This document shows, one piece after another, positions 36,188 to 45,561 of a stretch of DNA of 64,000 nucleotides. Below the pieces are notes generated by a model, which searched no databases, had not been told where the DNA came from, and worked only from the letters and a program-made list of their open reading frames with translations. The DNA comes from Methanobacteriota archaeon. Lineage in GTDB: Archaea; Methanobacteriota; Methanobacteria; Methanobacteriales; Methanobacteriaceae. Both the position numbers and the translations under genes were made by a program. Numbering within the stretch: position 1 is the first letter of the stretch; every line of letters begins with the position of its first letter. Location: assembly GCA_029556335.1 (NCBI GenBank), contig JAKQFA010000030.1, positions 127,275-191,274 on the forward strand, given 5' to 3'.

Positions 36188-37199
36188 GTCGCATGATCAT
36201 ATCCATGGCCTCCCCCGGCTCTAGAACTCCAGCCCGGGTTTCTCTTTCAATGCGCTGGATGGAGTAGCGGCGCATGGAGGGATGTTTTTTGTGCACTTCC
36301 TTCAGCAATGGACAGCCATAACCAGCTTGCCTATCCACCCCCCAACTATGGGTTATTCCTTTAACCTCACCTTTAGTGGCTGATAATAGGGCGGGGAGGT
36401 TTATTCCTAGAATATCATCCATCCAGTGAAGAGAGTTAGCCCCAGTTGATAGTAAGTCCCCGTAGAATATGAACTGGGCCCCTAATCTCTGGGCCTGTTT
36501 TAAAACTTTTTCTTGGATTAACTTGGAGCACCGCCCGCAGGGATGATAACGTCCCTCCAGGGACTCCTGTATCACCTCACTCAAGTCTAGGGTTAGATAC
36601 TCGTGGGGCACCTGAAGTTTCTGGGTGAGGTGCTCCACATTCTGTTTAAAGTATCCAGGGAGGATTACGCTCCCTGGATCCACGGTAACCGCCTGGATCT
36701 GGAACCCCAGGATATGGCTGAGGATTAGGGAGAAGCTGCTGTCCACACCCCCGGATAGGGCCACCACCGACAGTGAAGATGCATCGGGTTTCTCCACATC
36801 TCCTAGGAGGGTTTTCAGGTAGTAAGGTCTTTCTATCCTCTTCTCCAGTAGATGGGATAGGTTGTTAAGGGCTGGGAAGTGGTGGTGGGATCTTATCTGA
36901 TCCAGCCGGTGCTGGGCCAGTTCCATACGGTGCCGGCGTACTAAAAGATCAGTGTAAGCCTCTACATGGACACTTTTAACTCCTAATTCTTCTTTAAGGC
37001 GGCCAGCCACCCAGCCTCCCTTCCCAATGACAGTGGACTTACCTGGCCTGTCCCTGGTTATTATCACCAGCTCCTGGATGTTCCTATTCCACACCACTTC
37101 CTGGATATCTGGCTCAAGATCCTTGTGGCCAATGTCTCGTCTGATGCCGTGGATTAGTTGTTCGATGCGATCCTGGTCTAGGTTGTGATCCATGTTCAT
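36180..37199 (-). CDS. KH domain - PP-loop ATPase, probable tRNA-modifying enzyme
   Basis: A 339-residue protein. An N-terminal KH-like motif (GKSTVIGKGGWVAGRLKEELG, about residues 53-73) precedes an intact PP-loop, VALSGGVDSSFSL at about 146-158, and a CGRC motif near residue 220 with more Cys in GYGCPL. PP-loop plus cysteines is the pattern of tRNA thiolases and related AMP-forming enzymes; the KH motif suggests RNA binding. The exact modification cannot be told. The ATG follows AAGGAA. The next gene downstream on this strand's upstream side is a glycosyltransferase 41 bp away. Confidence 0.8.
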   Translation of the reverse strand: MNMDHNLDQDRIEQLIHGIRRDIGHKDLEPDIQEVVWNRNIQELVIITRDRPGKSTVIGKGGWVAGRLKEELGVKSVHVEAYTDLLVRRHRMELAQHRLDQIRSHHHFPALNNLSHLLEKRIERPYYLKTLLGDVEKPDASSLSVVALSGGVDSSFSLILSHILGFQIQAVTVDPGSVILPGYFKQNVEHLTQKLQVPHEYLTLDLSEVIQESLEGRYHPCGRCSKLIQEKVLKQAQRLGAQFIFYGDLLSTGANSLHWMDDILGINLPALLSATKGEVKGITHSWGVDRQAGYGCPLLKEVHKKHPSMRRYSIQRIERETRAGVLEPGEAMDMIMRLI

Positions 37200-37240
37200 A
37201 TTATTTCCTTGAATTGTTCTGATAAGCTAAGTATAAGTAT

Positions 37241-38923
37241 TCATGTTCTGCGGTAGATGGTTACCATCTGGAAGCTGGCCACCTGCCGGTAGCCTGGCAG
37301 GTCTGGTTTGGGGTTGCTGAGGCTGTCCACGTAGTAATCCACCCTCTGGGAGTGGAGGTAACTGGCAAAATCTCCAGATCTACTATACAGGCGTGGAAAA
37401 GCGCCCTGAACATCTTTTTTAAGGTACCAGGAGAGGGCAGTGGAGTAATCCGAGGCTATGATCCTGTCCTGGTACTGGGGGTCCTGCTGGGTTATCCATA
37501 CACCCGCATCCTCCAGGTAAACTACAAAAACCTTCTGGGGGGTGTGTCCAGCGTAGGTGATGGTGGTGGAGGTCAATAAAATCAGTACCAGAGTCAAACC
37601 AATCCACTTCCCATTAAACCCTGGTTTCCTGGCGCGGATGATGTTTAAAAGTTCGTCGAATCCCAGGATGAGGAAGTAGACCAGGGCCGGGGCCATGGTG
37701 ATGAAGTAACGGTCCACCTTAATGGGTAGGATGCTGTGGAATATTAGGTAGGATAGAAACCAGGCTAAAAACATTAAGTCCAGGGACTGTTGCTCATTTT
37801 CTCCTCTTAGGGAGGTGCCAGCCAGGTAGCACAGGATAAAGACCAGGACCACACTGACAAGGTAGCTGGTCTGGTTGAGGGTCAATGCCAGGATGGCCAG
37901 GAGGATGGTGAAGATCAGGGATCTCAAGACTAGGGTCCTGGAAAATGAAAGACCAGTGACACTGGACTTCAGGATCCGGTGGAGATACAAGAATAGGCCT
38001 GATCCCCCTAAAAATAGGGATAGGTAGGCTAGGAGGGAGGGCTGGCCCCGGCTGGGGTTCAGGAGCGTGGAGTAACTGCCCTGGATTGGTGCCAGGGAGA
38101 TGTAGTTGGGCAGATTCTGCAGGTAGAACCAGGGGTTGGGGTTGTAGGCCACATCATCTGCCGCCGCCGGGGATGTGGTGGCGGTGGAGACCAGAAGATT
38201 CCAAATCACGTCCAAACTGCCTATGCGGGTGTAAAAATACCATAACAGGGGAGAAGCGAGGATTAGGGTTACCAGCAGCCCTATGGATAGCGCCTTCAGC
38301 TTCGGGAGGTGCTGGTTCCGGAGGAGGTAGTAGAGGAGAAGAGGTACCACCAAGAGCCCGGCAGTGTAGCGAGTTAAAATAGCCAGGATCAGGGTGGGAG
38401 CCACCAGGTACAAAAGATGTGGTTTTCCAGTGCTTCCCCTCACCAGGAAGTACACTGTCCAGATGGATAGGGAAACCGCCGGGACATCAATACCCCCGGA
38501 GGCAGTCCAGGGTAAAAGCACCGCCAGGGAGAGGTACAGCACACAGCCCATGAAGCTCAAAAGTTCACTGAACCTGGTTTTATAGAGGTAGAAGAGTCCT
38601 ACAACTCCGATTATAAATAGAATGGCGTCCAGGGTCATGATCACAATGGAAGACACCAGTCCCAGTCGGAAGAAGATGGAGGTTAAGAAGGGTAATAGGG
38701 GTGAAAGGGAGATGGTGCCAGCACCGGGTCCTTCCAGGCCAGCCATGTACAGGGCGTTGTTTAAGTAGTTGAACACGTCCCAGTAGGGCACCCCGATACG
38801 CACCTGAACCACTAAAATGTAGAAGGTAACCACCATGGTCAGTATCACCAGCCAGAAACTGTACTGGCCAGGTAAGGCCTTTAACTTCCTGGGGTAATCC
38901 TTACTTTCAGTGTTCAAGTCCAC
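37241..38923 (-). CDS. GT39/ArnT-like membrane glycosyltransferase
   Basis: A 560-residue membrane protein with a dozen or so hydrophobic helices and a short soluble C-terminus. The first external loop holds PYWDVFNYLNNALYM, with the acidic residue that in GT39/GT83-type enzymes coordinates the lipid-linked donor; TRYTAGLLVVPLLLYY is also typical. Such enzymes move sugars from polyprenyl-phosphate donors to surface acceptors. It may be involved in N-glycan or cell-wall polymer assembly. GTG 38923 lies about 9 nt after GGTGA. It follows the PEBP gene on the same strand by 13 bp. Confidence 0.85.
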   Translation of the reverse strand: MDLNTESKDYPRKLKALPGQYSFWLVILTMVVTFYILVVQVRIGVPYWDVFNYLNNALYMAGLEGPGAGTISLSPLLPFLTSIFFRLGLVSSIVIMTLDAILFIIGVVGLFYLYKTRFSELLSFMGCVLYLSLAVLLPWTASGGIDVPAVSLSIWTVYFLVRGSTGKPHLLYLVAPTLILAILTRYTAGLLVVPLLLYYLLRNQHLPKLKALSIGLLVTLILASPLLWYFYTRIGSLDVIWNLLVSTATTSPAAADDVAYNPNPWFYLQNLPNYISLAPIQGSYSTLLNPSRGQPSLLAYLSLFLGGSGLFLYLHRILKSSVTGLSFSRTLVLRSLIFTILLAILALTLNQTSYLVSVVLVFILCYLAGTSLRGENEQQSLDLMFLAWFLSYLIFHSILPIKVDRYFITMAPALVYFLILGFDELLNIIRARKPGFNGKWIGLTLVLILLTSTTITYAGHTPQKVFVVYLEDAGVWITQQDPQYQDRIIASDYSTALSWYLKKDVQGAFPRLYSRSGDFASYLHSQRVDYYVDSLSNPKPDLPGYRQVASFQMVTIYRRT

Positions 38924-38936
38924 ACCACCAGATCAC

Positions 38937-39395
38937 CTACTCCCGATGGTAGATCCCCATGAGCTGCCCCTCATCTAGCAGGCAGCCCTCCATGGCCTCC
39001 AGCACTTGTTGGCGGGTGGCAGAGGATGGCAGATCCAGCCGGGTGTCCAGGAGGTAGATTTTGAAGATGTAGTGGTGCACTCCCTGGGGAGGGCAGGGGC
39101 CCTGGTATCCAATGTTACCCCAACTATTAACACCCTGTCGTGCCCCGTTTTCCAGTTCCTCCTGGTTAATCACATGTTCTGCTAGGCTCCGGGTCTGGGG
39201 GGGAAGGTTAAAAAGAACCCAGTGGGTCCATAGGCCATTGGGGGCGTCGGGGTCGTCACAGATGAGGGCCCAGCTTCCACCCTCGTGGGGGGAATGCCAT
39301 TCCAGGGGTGGTGAAATATCCAGATCATCACAGGTATAACGGGGAGGTATTGGTTCCCCTTCATTAAATTCCGAGCTTTTTATGGTTACAACCAT
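38937..39395 (-). CDS. YbhB/YbcL-family (PEBP-like) protein
   Basis: A 152-residue cytosolic protein of the phosphatidylethanolamine-binding/Raf-kinase-inhibitor-like fold. Typical pieces are IPPRYTCDDLDISPPLEW near 17-34, CDDPDAPNGLWTHWVLFNLPP near 45-65, NSWGNIGYQGPCPPQGVHHYIFKIYLLD near 90-117. The ligand-pocket residues D-P-D and H are present. No biological role is settled in prokaryotes. The ATG follows GAGGAG. Confidence 0.92.
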   Translation of the reverse strand: MVVTIKSSEFNEGEPIPPRYTCDDLDISPPLEWHSPHEGGSWALICDDPDAPNGLWTHWVLFNLPPQTRSLAEHVINQEELENGARQGVNSWGNIGYQGPCPPQGVHHYIFKIYLLDTRLDLPSSATRQQVLEAMEGCLLDEGQLMGIYHRE

Positions 39396-39623
39396 CTAAA
39401 TCTCCTCGTATTCCATTTTTTAATAGGGATAGTACATCTTATGTTGCTTTTGGTACTTATAAAGAGGTGGAAGTCAGATACTTTGGGGATTGATCTGGAG
39501 AAGTTACGTAGCCAGAGGCCCTATTGGAGTGAAAAAATAAGTACCAACCCCTATGGTGTAATGTGATTTTCAAGATGGACATGTTTGGATTAACCACGGA
39601 TTAATAACCAAAAAAACAACATA

Positions 39624-39631
39624 CTTAAATA
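39624..39631 (+). promoter_or_regulatory. TATA box of the second histone gene
   Basis: CTTAAATA lies 36-43 bp before the histone ATG, so the transcript leader should be short, about 10-15 nt, just holding the GAGGTGG SD. Confidence 0.5.
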
Positions 39632-39666
39632 CTAGATGGTCCTAATAGAACAATGAGGTGGTTTTA

Positions 39667-39876
39667 ATGACCGAAATACCAATTGCTCCTGTAGGAAGAA
39701 TAATAAAAAATGCTGGCGCACAGAGAGTCAGTGACGAAGCCAGAGAAGAATTAACCAAAATACTGGAAGCCTACGGTGAAGATATTGCTTTTGAAGCTGT
39801 TAAAATGGCTAAGCACGCTCGTAGAAAAACAGTGAAAGCATCAGACATTGAAATGGCTCTTAAAGTCCTGATGTAA
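39667..39876 (+). CDS. Archaeal histone B
   Basis: A 69-residue HMf-type histone: MTEIPIAPVGRIIKNAGAQRVS at the start and RRKTVKASDIEMALKVLM at the end. Compared with histone A at 26102 it is two residues longer and differs mostly in helix 2 (ELTKILEAYGEDIAFEAV) and in AKHARR versus AKHAGR, so the two could form homo- and heterodimers with different stacking. SD GAGGTGG precedes the ATG, and a T-rich stretch (39880-39897) follows the stop. Confidence 0.97.
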   Translation: MTEIPIAPVGRIIKNAGAQRVSDEAREELTKILEAYGEDIAFEAVKMAKHARRKTVKASDIEMALKVLM

Positions 39877-39949
39877 CTTTCTTCTTTTTTTATTTTAGTT
39901 TTTAATTCTTTTAAAGCGTATTTATCTGACAGTTAGGTAGGTTGTATCT

Positions 39950-40246
39950 GTGGAGTTCAAGGAGAAGATCAAGTTAGTGCTGATCGCTGCCTTGGTGGTG
40001 GCTGGAGTGGCCGCCGTGATCTACCTGGCCTACGGTCTCACCATCATCTGGCAGGGGATGGCCGCCGGGGTAACTGTGGGGTTCCTACTGGTACTCCTAT
40101 TGGCAGTGGTCATACTGGCCATCTACTTCTGGATCAGAATATTCTTCACCAAGAGGGAACTTAAAAAGTGTCAGGCCCGAGTGGAAGAGCTGGAACACAG
40201 ATTACAATCTGAATCCCAGGTAAAAAAACCGGAGGATGAACCATAA
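39950..40246 (+). CDS. Small two-helix membrane protein with charged coiled tail
   Basis: A 98-residue protein of unknown function starting at GTG 39950 (TAGGTAGGT upstream). Two hydrophobic helices span about residues 8-32 and 40-62, followed by a basic patch (FFTKRELKKC) and a heptad-like helix with Glu/Gln/Lys to the end. No family recognised; the build resembles small cell-envelope or stress proteins. Confidence 0.65.
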   Translation: MEFKEKIKLVLIAALVVAGVAAVIYLAYGLTIIWQGMAAGVTVGFLLVLLLAVVILAIYFWIRIFFTKRELKKCQARVEELEHRLQSESQVKKPEDEP

Positions 40247-40402
40247 GGTTCTTCATCCGATGCCCCATTTTTTTTCATAAACCCCGATCCCCCAACTAAT
40301 ATTAAATGGAAGCTTCCAATCTAAATCTACATTTAAATATTATAATCCCATTTCTACCAAAGGCAAACAAGCCTTTCCTAATAAGTTCGAGGTTTTGAAT
40401 TC

Positions 40403-42178
40403 ATGACCCGTATAGCCATACTAGACCAGGATCGCTGCCAGCCCAAGAAGTGCCACTACACTTGCATGGAGTACTGCCCCGGGGTTCGCATGGAAGAAGA
40501 CACCATCACCATTGATCAAAAGTCCAAGAAACCCCTTATATCCGAGGAACTGTGCTCGGGTTGTGGGATCTGCACCAACCGCTGTCCCTTCAGGGCGGTG
40601 AGTATTATTAACCTCCCTGAGGCCCTGGAAGAGCCCATCCACCGTTATGGTGCCAACCAGTTTGAACTCTTTGGTCTGCCCCAAGTGAAGGAGGGCTCGG
40701 TGGTGGGTATGCTGGGCCCCAATGGTATTGGCAAATCCACCATACTCCGCATCCTCTCCAGGGAGCTTAAACCCAACCTGGGAAACTACGACAAGGAGAG
40801 TTCCTGGGAGGATATTGTGAAGTTTTTCAAGGGCAGTCAGATGCAGAACTACTTCCAGAAACTGGCCCAGGAAAAGATCCGGGTGGTGCATAAGCCCCAG
40901 ATGGTTGACATGCTACCCCGCTTCGTGGAGGGTAAAGTGCATCAGTTACTGGAGAGTGTGAACCAGCGCCAGCGCCTGGAGGAGGTGGTGGAGGCTCTGC
41001 AGCTGGAGTCAGTTATGAACCGGGAGATCATCAACCTAAGTGGGGGAGAACTGCAACGAGTGGCCATTGCCGCTGCGGTGCTCCGGGAAGCTGATTTTTA
41101 CTACTTCGATGAGCCCACCAGTTGGTTGGATGTCCAGCAACGCCTGAACGCAGTGCAGGTAGTGCGGCAGCTGGCCGAGGATGGTAAGTCTGTCCTGGTT
41201 ATCGAACACGACTTGGCTGCCCTGGATGCCCTCTCGGACTACGTGCACCTGCTCTATGGTCAGCCCGGCGCCTATGGGGTGGTTTCCCATCTGCGGGGTG
41301 TTAGGGTGGGTATCAATGCCTACATCAACGGATTCCTCAAGGAGGAGAATGTACGCTTCCGTAAGCAGCCCCTGGAATTCCAGGTGAGGCCACCTACTTT
41401 AGGGGTGGAAAAAGAGGTGCTGGCCTCCTACACCCACCTGGAAAAATCCTTTGAGGGTTTTTCCCTGGATGTGGAGGAGGGTGAGGTGCAGCACGATGAG
41501 ATCATCACTGCCTTCGGCCCCAATGGTATAGGGAAGACCACCTTCGCCAAGATGTTGGCCGGGGTGATTAAGCCCGATGCAGGTAAGATCCAGAAGAATG
41601 TGAAGATATCCTACAAACCACAGTACCTGGTCTCTGATTACAGTGGCACGGTGAAGGAGTTCCTCTACACCACGGTGCCTAGCTTCGGAAGCAACATCTT
41701 CCGCACCGAGATAATGAAGCCCTTCCTCTTGGAGGAGCTCCTGGAGAAGAAGATGGATGAACTCAGTGGGGGCGAACTGCAACGACTGTCCCTGGCCATC
41801 TCCCTATCCCAGGAGGCCGAGGTGTACCTCTTCGACGAGCCCACCGCCCACCTGGACGTGGAGCAGCGGATCCGGGCTGCCAAAGCCATCCGTCGGGTTA
41901 CCGAGGGTAAGAATGCTGCGGCTATCATCGTGGACCACGACATCGTGTTCATCGACTACATCAGCCAGCGGGCCATGGTCTTCTCTGGAAAACCAGGAGT
42001 GGAGGGCTGTGCCTCCAGTCCCATGGATCTGAGATCAGCCATGAACCGCTTCCTATCCGAGGTGGGCATCACCTTCCGCCGGGATAAGGAGACTAAACGT
42101 CCCCGGGTGAACAAAAAAGACAGTTACCTAGACCGGGAGCAGAAGGAGAAGGGGGAGTATTATTACCTGGAGAGTTAA
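40403..42178 (+). CDS. Ribosome recycling ATPase ABCE1 (Rli1)
   Basis: Splits post-termination ribosomes in archaea and eukaryotes. The 591-residue protein has the N-terminal Fe-S domain with eight Cys (CQPKKCHYTCMEYCPG near 12-27 and CSGCGICTNRCP near 54-65), two ABC domains with Walker A GPNGIGKST near 111 and GPNGIGKTT near 372, signature LSGGELQRVAIAAA and LSGGELQRLSLAIS, and Walker B with FDEPTSWLD and FDEPTAHLD. It is complete. ATG 40403 follows a weak GAGG element. Confidence 0.97.
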   Translation: MTRIAILDQDRCQPKKCHYTCMEYCPGVRMEEDTITIDQKSKKPLISEELCSGCGICTNRCPFRAVSIINLPEALEEPIHRYGANQFELFGLPQVKEGSVVGMLGPNGIGKSTILRILSRELKPNLGNYDKESSWEDIVKFFKGSQMQNYFQKLAQEKIRVVHKPQMVDMLPRFVEGKVHQLLESVNQRQRLEEVVEALQLESVMNREIINLSGGELQRVAIAAAVLREADFYYFDEPTSWLDVQQRLNAVQVVRQLAEDGKSVLVIEHDLAALDALSDYVHLLYGQPGAYGVVSHLRGVRVGINAYINGFLKEENVRFRKQPLEFQVRPPTLGVEKEVLASYTHLEKSFEGFSLDVEEGEVQHDEIITAFGPNGIGKTTFAKMLAGVIKPDAGKIQKNVKISYKPQYLVSDYSGTVKEFLYTTVPSFGSNIFRTEIMKPFLLEELLEKKMDELSGGELQRLSLAISLSQEAEVYLFDEPTAHLDVEQRIRAAKAIRRVTEGKNAAAIIVDHDIVFIDYISQRAMVFSGKPGVEGCASSPMDLRSAMNRFLSEVGITFRRDKETKRPRVNKKDSYLDREQKEKGEYYYLES

Positions 42179-42293
42179 GTAGAGGAAAATGCCATTATCT
42201 ACAACTGGCTTTCCAGGTATTATTCAGTGCCACGTGTAGTTAGGGGACTTAAAGAAAGACCTAGGGAATAGTTTAAATCTAGGAGGAATTGCT

Positions 42294-43931
42294 GTGGCAT
42301 CAGCATATCAATCCAATCTTAAAAGACTGCATGTAATAATTCGGATCCTGTACAAGTACGAGTTTGGCTATATAATCGAGAAGATAAAGCTTAAACATAA
42401 AATACCATTTATCAGGCGTTCCTACAAGTACGAATCATTGGAGGAGTTGGATGAATCCACGCCAGAAAGGATCAGGTTCGTTTTACAGGAGCTGGGCCCC
42501 ACCTTCATTAAACTGGGCCAGACCCTCAGCACCCGGCCGGACCTGGTGGGGGAGAGGATGGCCCTGGAATTCACCAAACTCCAGGAGGATAATCCACCCC
42601 TTGAATTTGATGTCATAAAGACAACCCTGGAGGAAGAGTTAGGATCGGCCTTGGAAACCATTTTTGAAAGTTTTGATCCTGAACCCCTGGGTTCTGCTTC
42701 CATTGGCCAGGTGCACCGGGCTGTGCTTAAGAGTGGGGAAGAAGTGGCGGTGAAGATCCAGAAACCCGGCGTGGAAGGGATTATCAAAAATGATATTGCC
42801 ATCATGCTGTTTCTGGCCCGGAGAATCAACAGTTACATCCCCAAGTTGCGGATCTACAACCTCCCGGGTATCGTGGAGGAATTTGAACGTTCCATCCTCA
42901 AGGAGATTGACTACCAAAATGAGGCCATGAACCTGAAACGGTTCAGGCAGAACTTCCAGATGGATCATACCGTGTACGTCCCCCAGATCTACAGTCAACA
43001 CTCCACCCCTAAGGTCATCACCATGGAACTCATCCAGGGCCGGAAAGTCTCTGAGGTCACAGAGGCAGATGGCTACCATCTGAAGTTAATCGCCAAAAGA
43101 GGGGCTTTATCCTATTTTAAACAGGTGGTGGAAGATGGTTTCTTCCACGCCGACCCCCACCCCTCTAACATATACATTTTAAAAGGAGACGTGTTGTGTT
43201 ACCTGGACTTCGGGATGATGGGTGTGCTGGATGAGGATTTCCGCCAGGATTTGGCGGAACTTTTCATATACTTAATGGACACCAATGTTAAGGGTACCAT
43301 CAGCAAACTCCAGCAGATGGGAATCATAGATGAACACGTGGACACCCGGTCCTTGAAGTACGACCTCATCGACCTCCTCTTCAAGTACTACGGCACCGAA
43401 CTCAGCGAAGTGCATGGTGGTCTGGACGACTTGCTACGGCTCATGAGAAAGTACCAGGCAACCCTTCCCCGGGAGCTGGTGCTCCTGGCCCGTGGTATTG
43501 GCATGGTGGAGGAGATGGGAAGAAAGCTGGATCCCACCTTCAATGCCGTGGAGATCGCCCAGCCCCTGGTCAGGAAGATAGCCCGTAAAAGACTGAGTCC
43601 CCTGAACTTCCTGGATTACTTGAAGAAGAACATATTCGAGATGGAACATACCATGAAAAACATGCCCACCAGTATTACCAGAACTCTTTATAGACTGGAA
43701 AAAGGGGATATGCAGATAAAGGTGGTGCACTCCGGCCTGGAAAGAAGTACCAACAAGTTATCAATATCACTGGTGCTGGCCGCCCTTCTCATTGGTTCTT
43801 CCCTCATCATGACCACTGATAATGGTATATTCCTCCTTAAATTTCCCTACCTGGGGGTGGCAGGGTTCATAATCAGCGCCATCCTAGCTTCGGGTCTTGT
43901 TTTGTCCATCCTCCGGGACCAGGGGATCTGA
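42294..43931 (+). CDS. ABC1/UbiB/ADCK-family atypical kinase
   Basis: A 545-residue protein kinase-like ATPase. Hallmarks are the KxGQ motif in FIKLGQTLSTRPDLVG near residue 64, the Ala-rich-like loop GSASIGQVHRAVLKSGEEVAVKIQKPG near 126, LKEIDYQNEA near 202, the catalytic FFHADPHPSN near 283 and the metal DFGMMG. Two C-terminal membrane helices (about 483-500 and 510-540) complete it. In bacteria relatives aid ubiquinone synthesis; methanogens of this group lack ubiquinone, so it probably serves isoprenoid lipid homeostasis. GTG 42294 follows AGGAGGAAT. Confidence 0.93.
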   Translation: MASAYQSNLKRLHVIIRILYKYEFGYIIEKIKLKHKIPFIRRSYKYESLEELDESTPERIRFVLQELGPTFIKLGQTLSTRPDLVGERMALEFTKLQEDNPPLEFDVIKTTLEEELGSALETIFESFDPEPLGSASIGQVHRAVLKSGEEVAVKIQKPGVEGIIKNDIAIMLFLARRINSYIPKLRIYNLPGIVEEFERSILKEIDYQNEAMNLKRFRQNFQMDHTVYVPQIYSQHSTPKVITMELIQGRKVSEVTEADGYHLKLIAKRGALSYFKQVVEDGFFHADPHPSNIYILKGDVLCYLDFGMMGVLDEDFRQDLAELFIYLMDTNVKGTISKLQQMGIIDEHVDTRSLKYDLIDLLFKYYGTELSEVHGGLDDLLRLMRKYQATLPRELVLLARGIGMVEEMGRKLDPTFNAVEIAQPLVRKIARKRLSPLNFLDYLKKNIFEMEHTMKNMPTSITRTLYRLEKGDMQIKVVHSGLERSTNKLSISLVLAALLIGSSLIMTTDNGIFLLKFPYLGVAGFIISAILASGLVLSILRDQGI

Positions 43932-44152
43932 CCAGGACCCTGCTTGATAGCAATCCTTAGCTTTAAGGGGGGTGGTAGTTTGACTGCTGTGATCCTTGTC
44001 CTAGTAGACCACTCTGGTAGAGCCATCTGGTTCTATCTTCTCTGACGGATCTTAGCACCTGGAAGTGGGTAGTGCTCCAGAAGGACAGAAGATAAATGGA
44101 GTTAGAGGTTGCTATTAAGAAATTGGATTACACCATGCACCTACGATGGGCT

Positions 44153-44572
44153 TCATCCCTGGAGTCCATAGTAACTGTGAACTCCTAGTTCTCTTAAAAT
44201 CGTGGCTGCAATTTCACCTAATTTATCAGATTCATTTTCTTCGTATACTTTTATAAGGAGCCTTATGGCTTGGGGGTCACCGATTTTTCCCAGGGCACTG
44301 ACTGCAGTTTCCCGGATAACGTATGATTCATTTTCATCCCGTGCCACCCTCCCCAATACCTCGTTCGCCCCGGGATCCCCGACATTCCCCAAAGAATAGG
44401 CTGCCAATTCACGGGTATCCTCCCGGCGGTCTCCCTCCAATATCTCTTTCAGGGGTTCTATGGCCTGGGGATCGCCTATCTCACCCAGGCTAAGTACAGT
44501 GAGAATGTCTTCAGGATCTCTTTCTAAGGCCTTAATTAATTGTTTCAGTTTCTTTCCAGAACCACTTTTCAA
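44153..44572 (-). CDS. HEAT-repeat (PBS lyase-like) protein
   Basis: A 139-residue helical-repeat protein with four HEAT/PBS-lyase repeats, each with GEIGDPQAIEPL-type cores (GEIGDPQAIEPL, GNVGDPGANEVL, GKIGDPQAIRLL). Such proteins are scaffolds for protein contacts. Starts at TTG 44572 after AGGAGGGGG. A longer relative occurs at 56719. No enzyme motif. Confidence 0.85.
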   Translation of the reverse strand: MKSGSGKKLKQLIKALERDPEDILTVLSLGEIGDPQAIEPLKEILEGDRREDTRELAAYSLGNVGDPGANEVLGRVARDENESYVIRETAVSALGKIGDPQAIRLLIKVYEENESDKLGEIAATILRELGVHSYYGLQG

Positions 44573-44602
44573 TTATCAGCCCCCTCCTTTTAATTGTGCT
44601 AA

Positions 44603-45097
44603 CTATTCTACAGAGTCCATTAACTGCACCATAAGATGATCATCCTCCACATTACCGTAGATCTGGTAGTACTTCCCATTTTTAGAGAAGAGGTAAGTGT
44701 AGAGGGTTATGTTTCCAGTGGTATAGCTGTACTGGGAGTAGGACACTCCCCCTGATTCATCCAATTCATATTCCAGTTGCCATTTGTCCACTGTTTCCCT
44801 CTTGGCGGTGAGGTACTCCGATGGACCCATAACCTGGATGAAAACGCCATAGTTCTCTTCATCCACCTGGTTAAGGGTGCTTATCTGAACGCTCCTATCA
44901 GCCGGGTGTTCGGTGACAGTGGAACTGGGCGGGTACTGGAAGGATAGGTAGGAACCATGGAAGGTTTTGTACCCTGCAGAGTCCTGGCACACCGAAGTTG
45001 AAGTGGTATCTTCCTGGGCTAAAATAAATCCCACCCCAAAAAGAACCGCCATCAAGACTAAAAATCCCAGAATAATAATTGAAAAACCGAATTTCAT
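44603..45097 (-). CDS. Membrane-anchored or secreted protein of unknown function
   Basis: A 164-residue protein with an N-terminal hydrophobic segment (about residues 4-28) ending in GFILAQED, a signal peptide or anchor, then an external domain that begins with GSYLSFQYPPSSTV, a phrase reminiscent of small PsbP-like secreted archaeal proteins. A Cys (VCQDS) follows the signal by ten residues but no lipobox is present. It shares its strand and small gaps with 45112-45459 and the HEAT gene. Confidence 0.7.
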   Translation of the reverse strand: MKFGFSIIILGFLVLMAVLFGVGFILAQEDTTSTSVCQDSAGYKTFHGSYLSFQYPPSSTVTEHPADRSVQISTLNQVDEENYGVFIQVMGPSEYLTAKRETVDKWQLEYELDESGGVSYSQYSYTTGNITLYTYLFSKNGKYYQIYGNVEDDHLMVQLMDSVE

Positions 45098-45111
45098 CCC
45101 TGGTTAACCCT

Positions 45112-45459
45112 CTAAATATCTTCTATTTTGTCCTTAAATTTCTCTAAGGGCATGAGTATAACGTTAAATTCATCTAACTTTATGTTAAGTTTGAAACAAC
45201 TTTTCATCAACTCCTGCAATGCTTTCTCAGGGGCGATGACCAGGTGTTCGTTAGGGGCCTTCATCACCTCAAATTCCATGCCATCCACTTCCAGATAGGT
45301 CCCTAAATATTTAAGAATCATTTCAGGCGTTAAGGGGCTTTCTAGCTCTATTTGAATGGTTATAACCGACCAGGGGCCTTTTTCATCGTCTGGTTTCATC
45401 AGCCATACATCCAGCTCCCCGGCTGGTAATCTTTCTCCGGATCCTTCCTCGGCTACCAT
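45112..45459 (-). CDS. Hypothetical soluble protein
   Basis: A 115-residue acidic protein with no family that I recognise. It shows a beta-alpha pattern (GELDVWLMKP, WSVITIQIELESP, FEVMKAPNEHLVIAPEKALQEL, IKLDEFNVILMPLEKF). The ATG lies after AAAAAAGG(TAATAATA), a modest SD. It is upstream of the membrane-anchored gene by 14 bp and probably in its transcript. Confidence 0.6.
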   Translation of the reverse strand: MVAEEGSGERLPAGELDVWLMKPDDEKGPWSVITIQIELESPLTPEMILKYLGTYLEVDGMEFEVMKAPNEHLVIAPEKALQELMKSCFKLNIKLDEFNVILMPLEKFKDKIEDI

Positions 45460-45561
45460 TATTATATTACCTTTTTTTTCGTTGGTGAAATCTTAGATAA
45501 ATGGAGAGTCATCCTCAGGTCCATGAAACATGGCACTTAATGGGGCGTTGCCCTATAAAAG

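Noticed and set aside
39631..39641. The string ACTAGATGGTC near the histone B promoter recurs near 55599
   Set aside because: A single 11-base match in 64 kb without symmetrical structure or shared gene context is likely chance.
43980..44045. Possible 21-codon gene after the UbiB gene with GGGGGGTGG before TTG
   Set aside because: The SD is good but the product is too short to judge and no conservation can be tested here.
43932..44152. Searched for tRNA or guide RNA in this 221-bp gap
   Set aside because: No cloverleaf, CCA end or box C/D pattern could be built; the short hairpins are not convincing.
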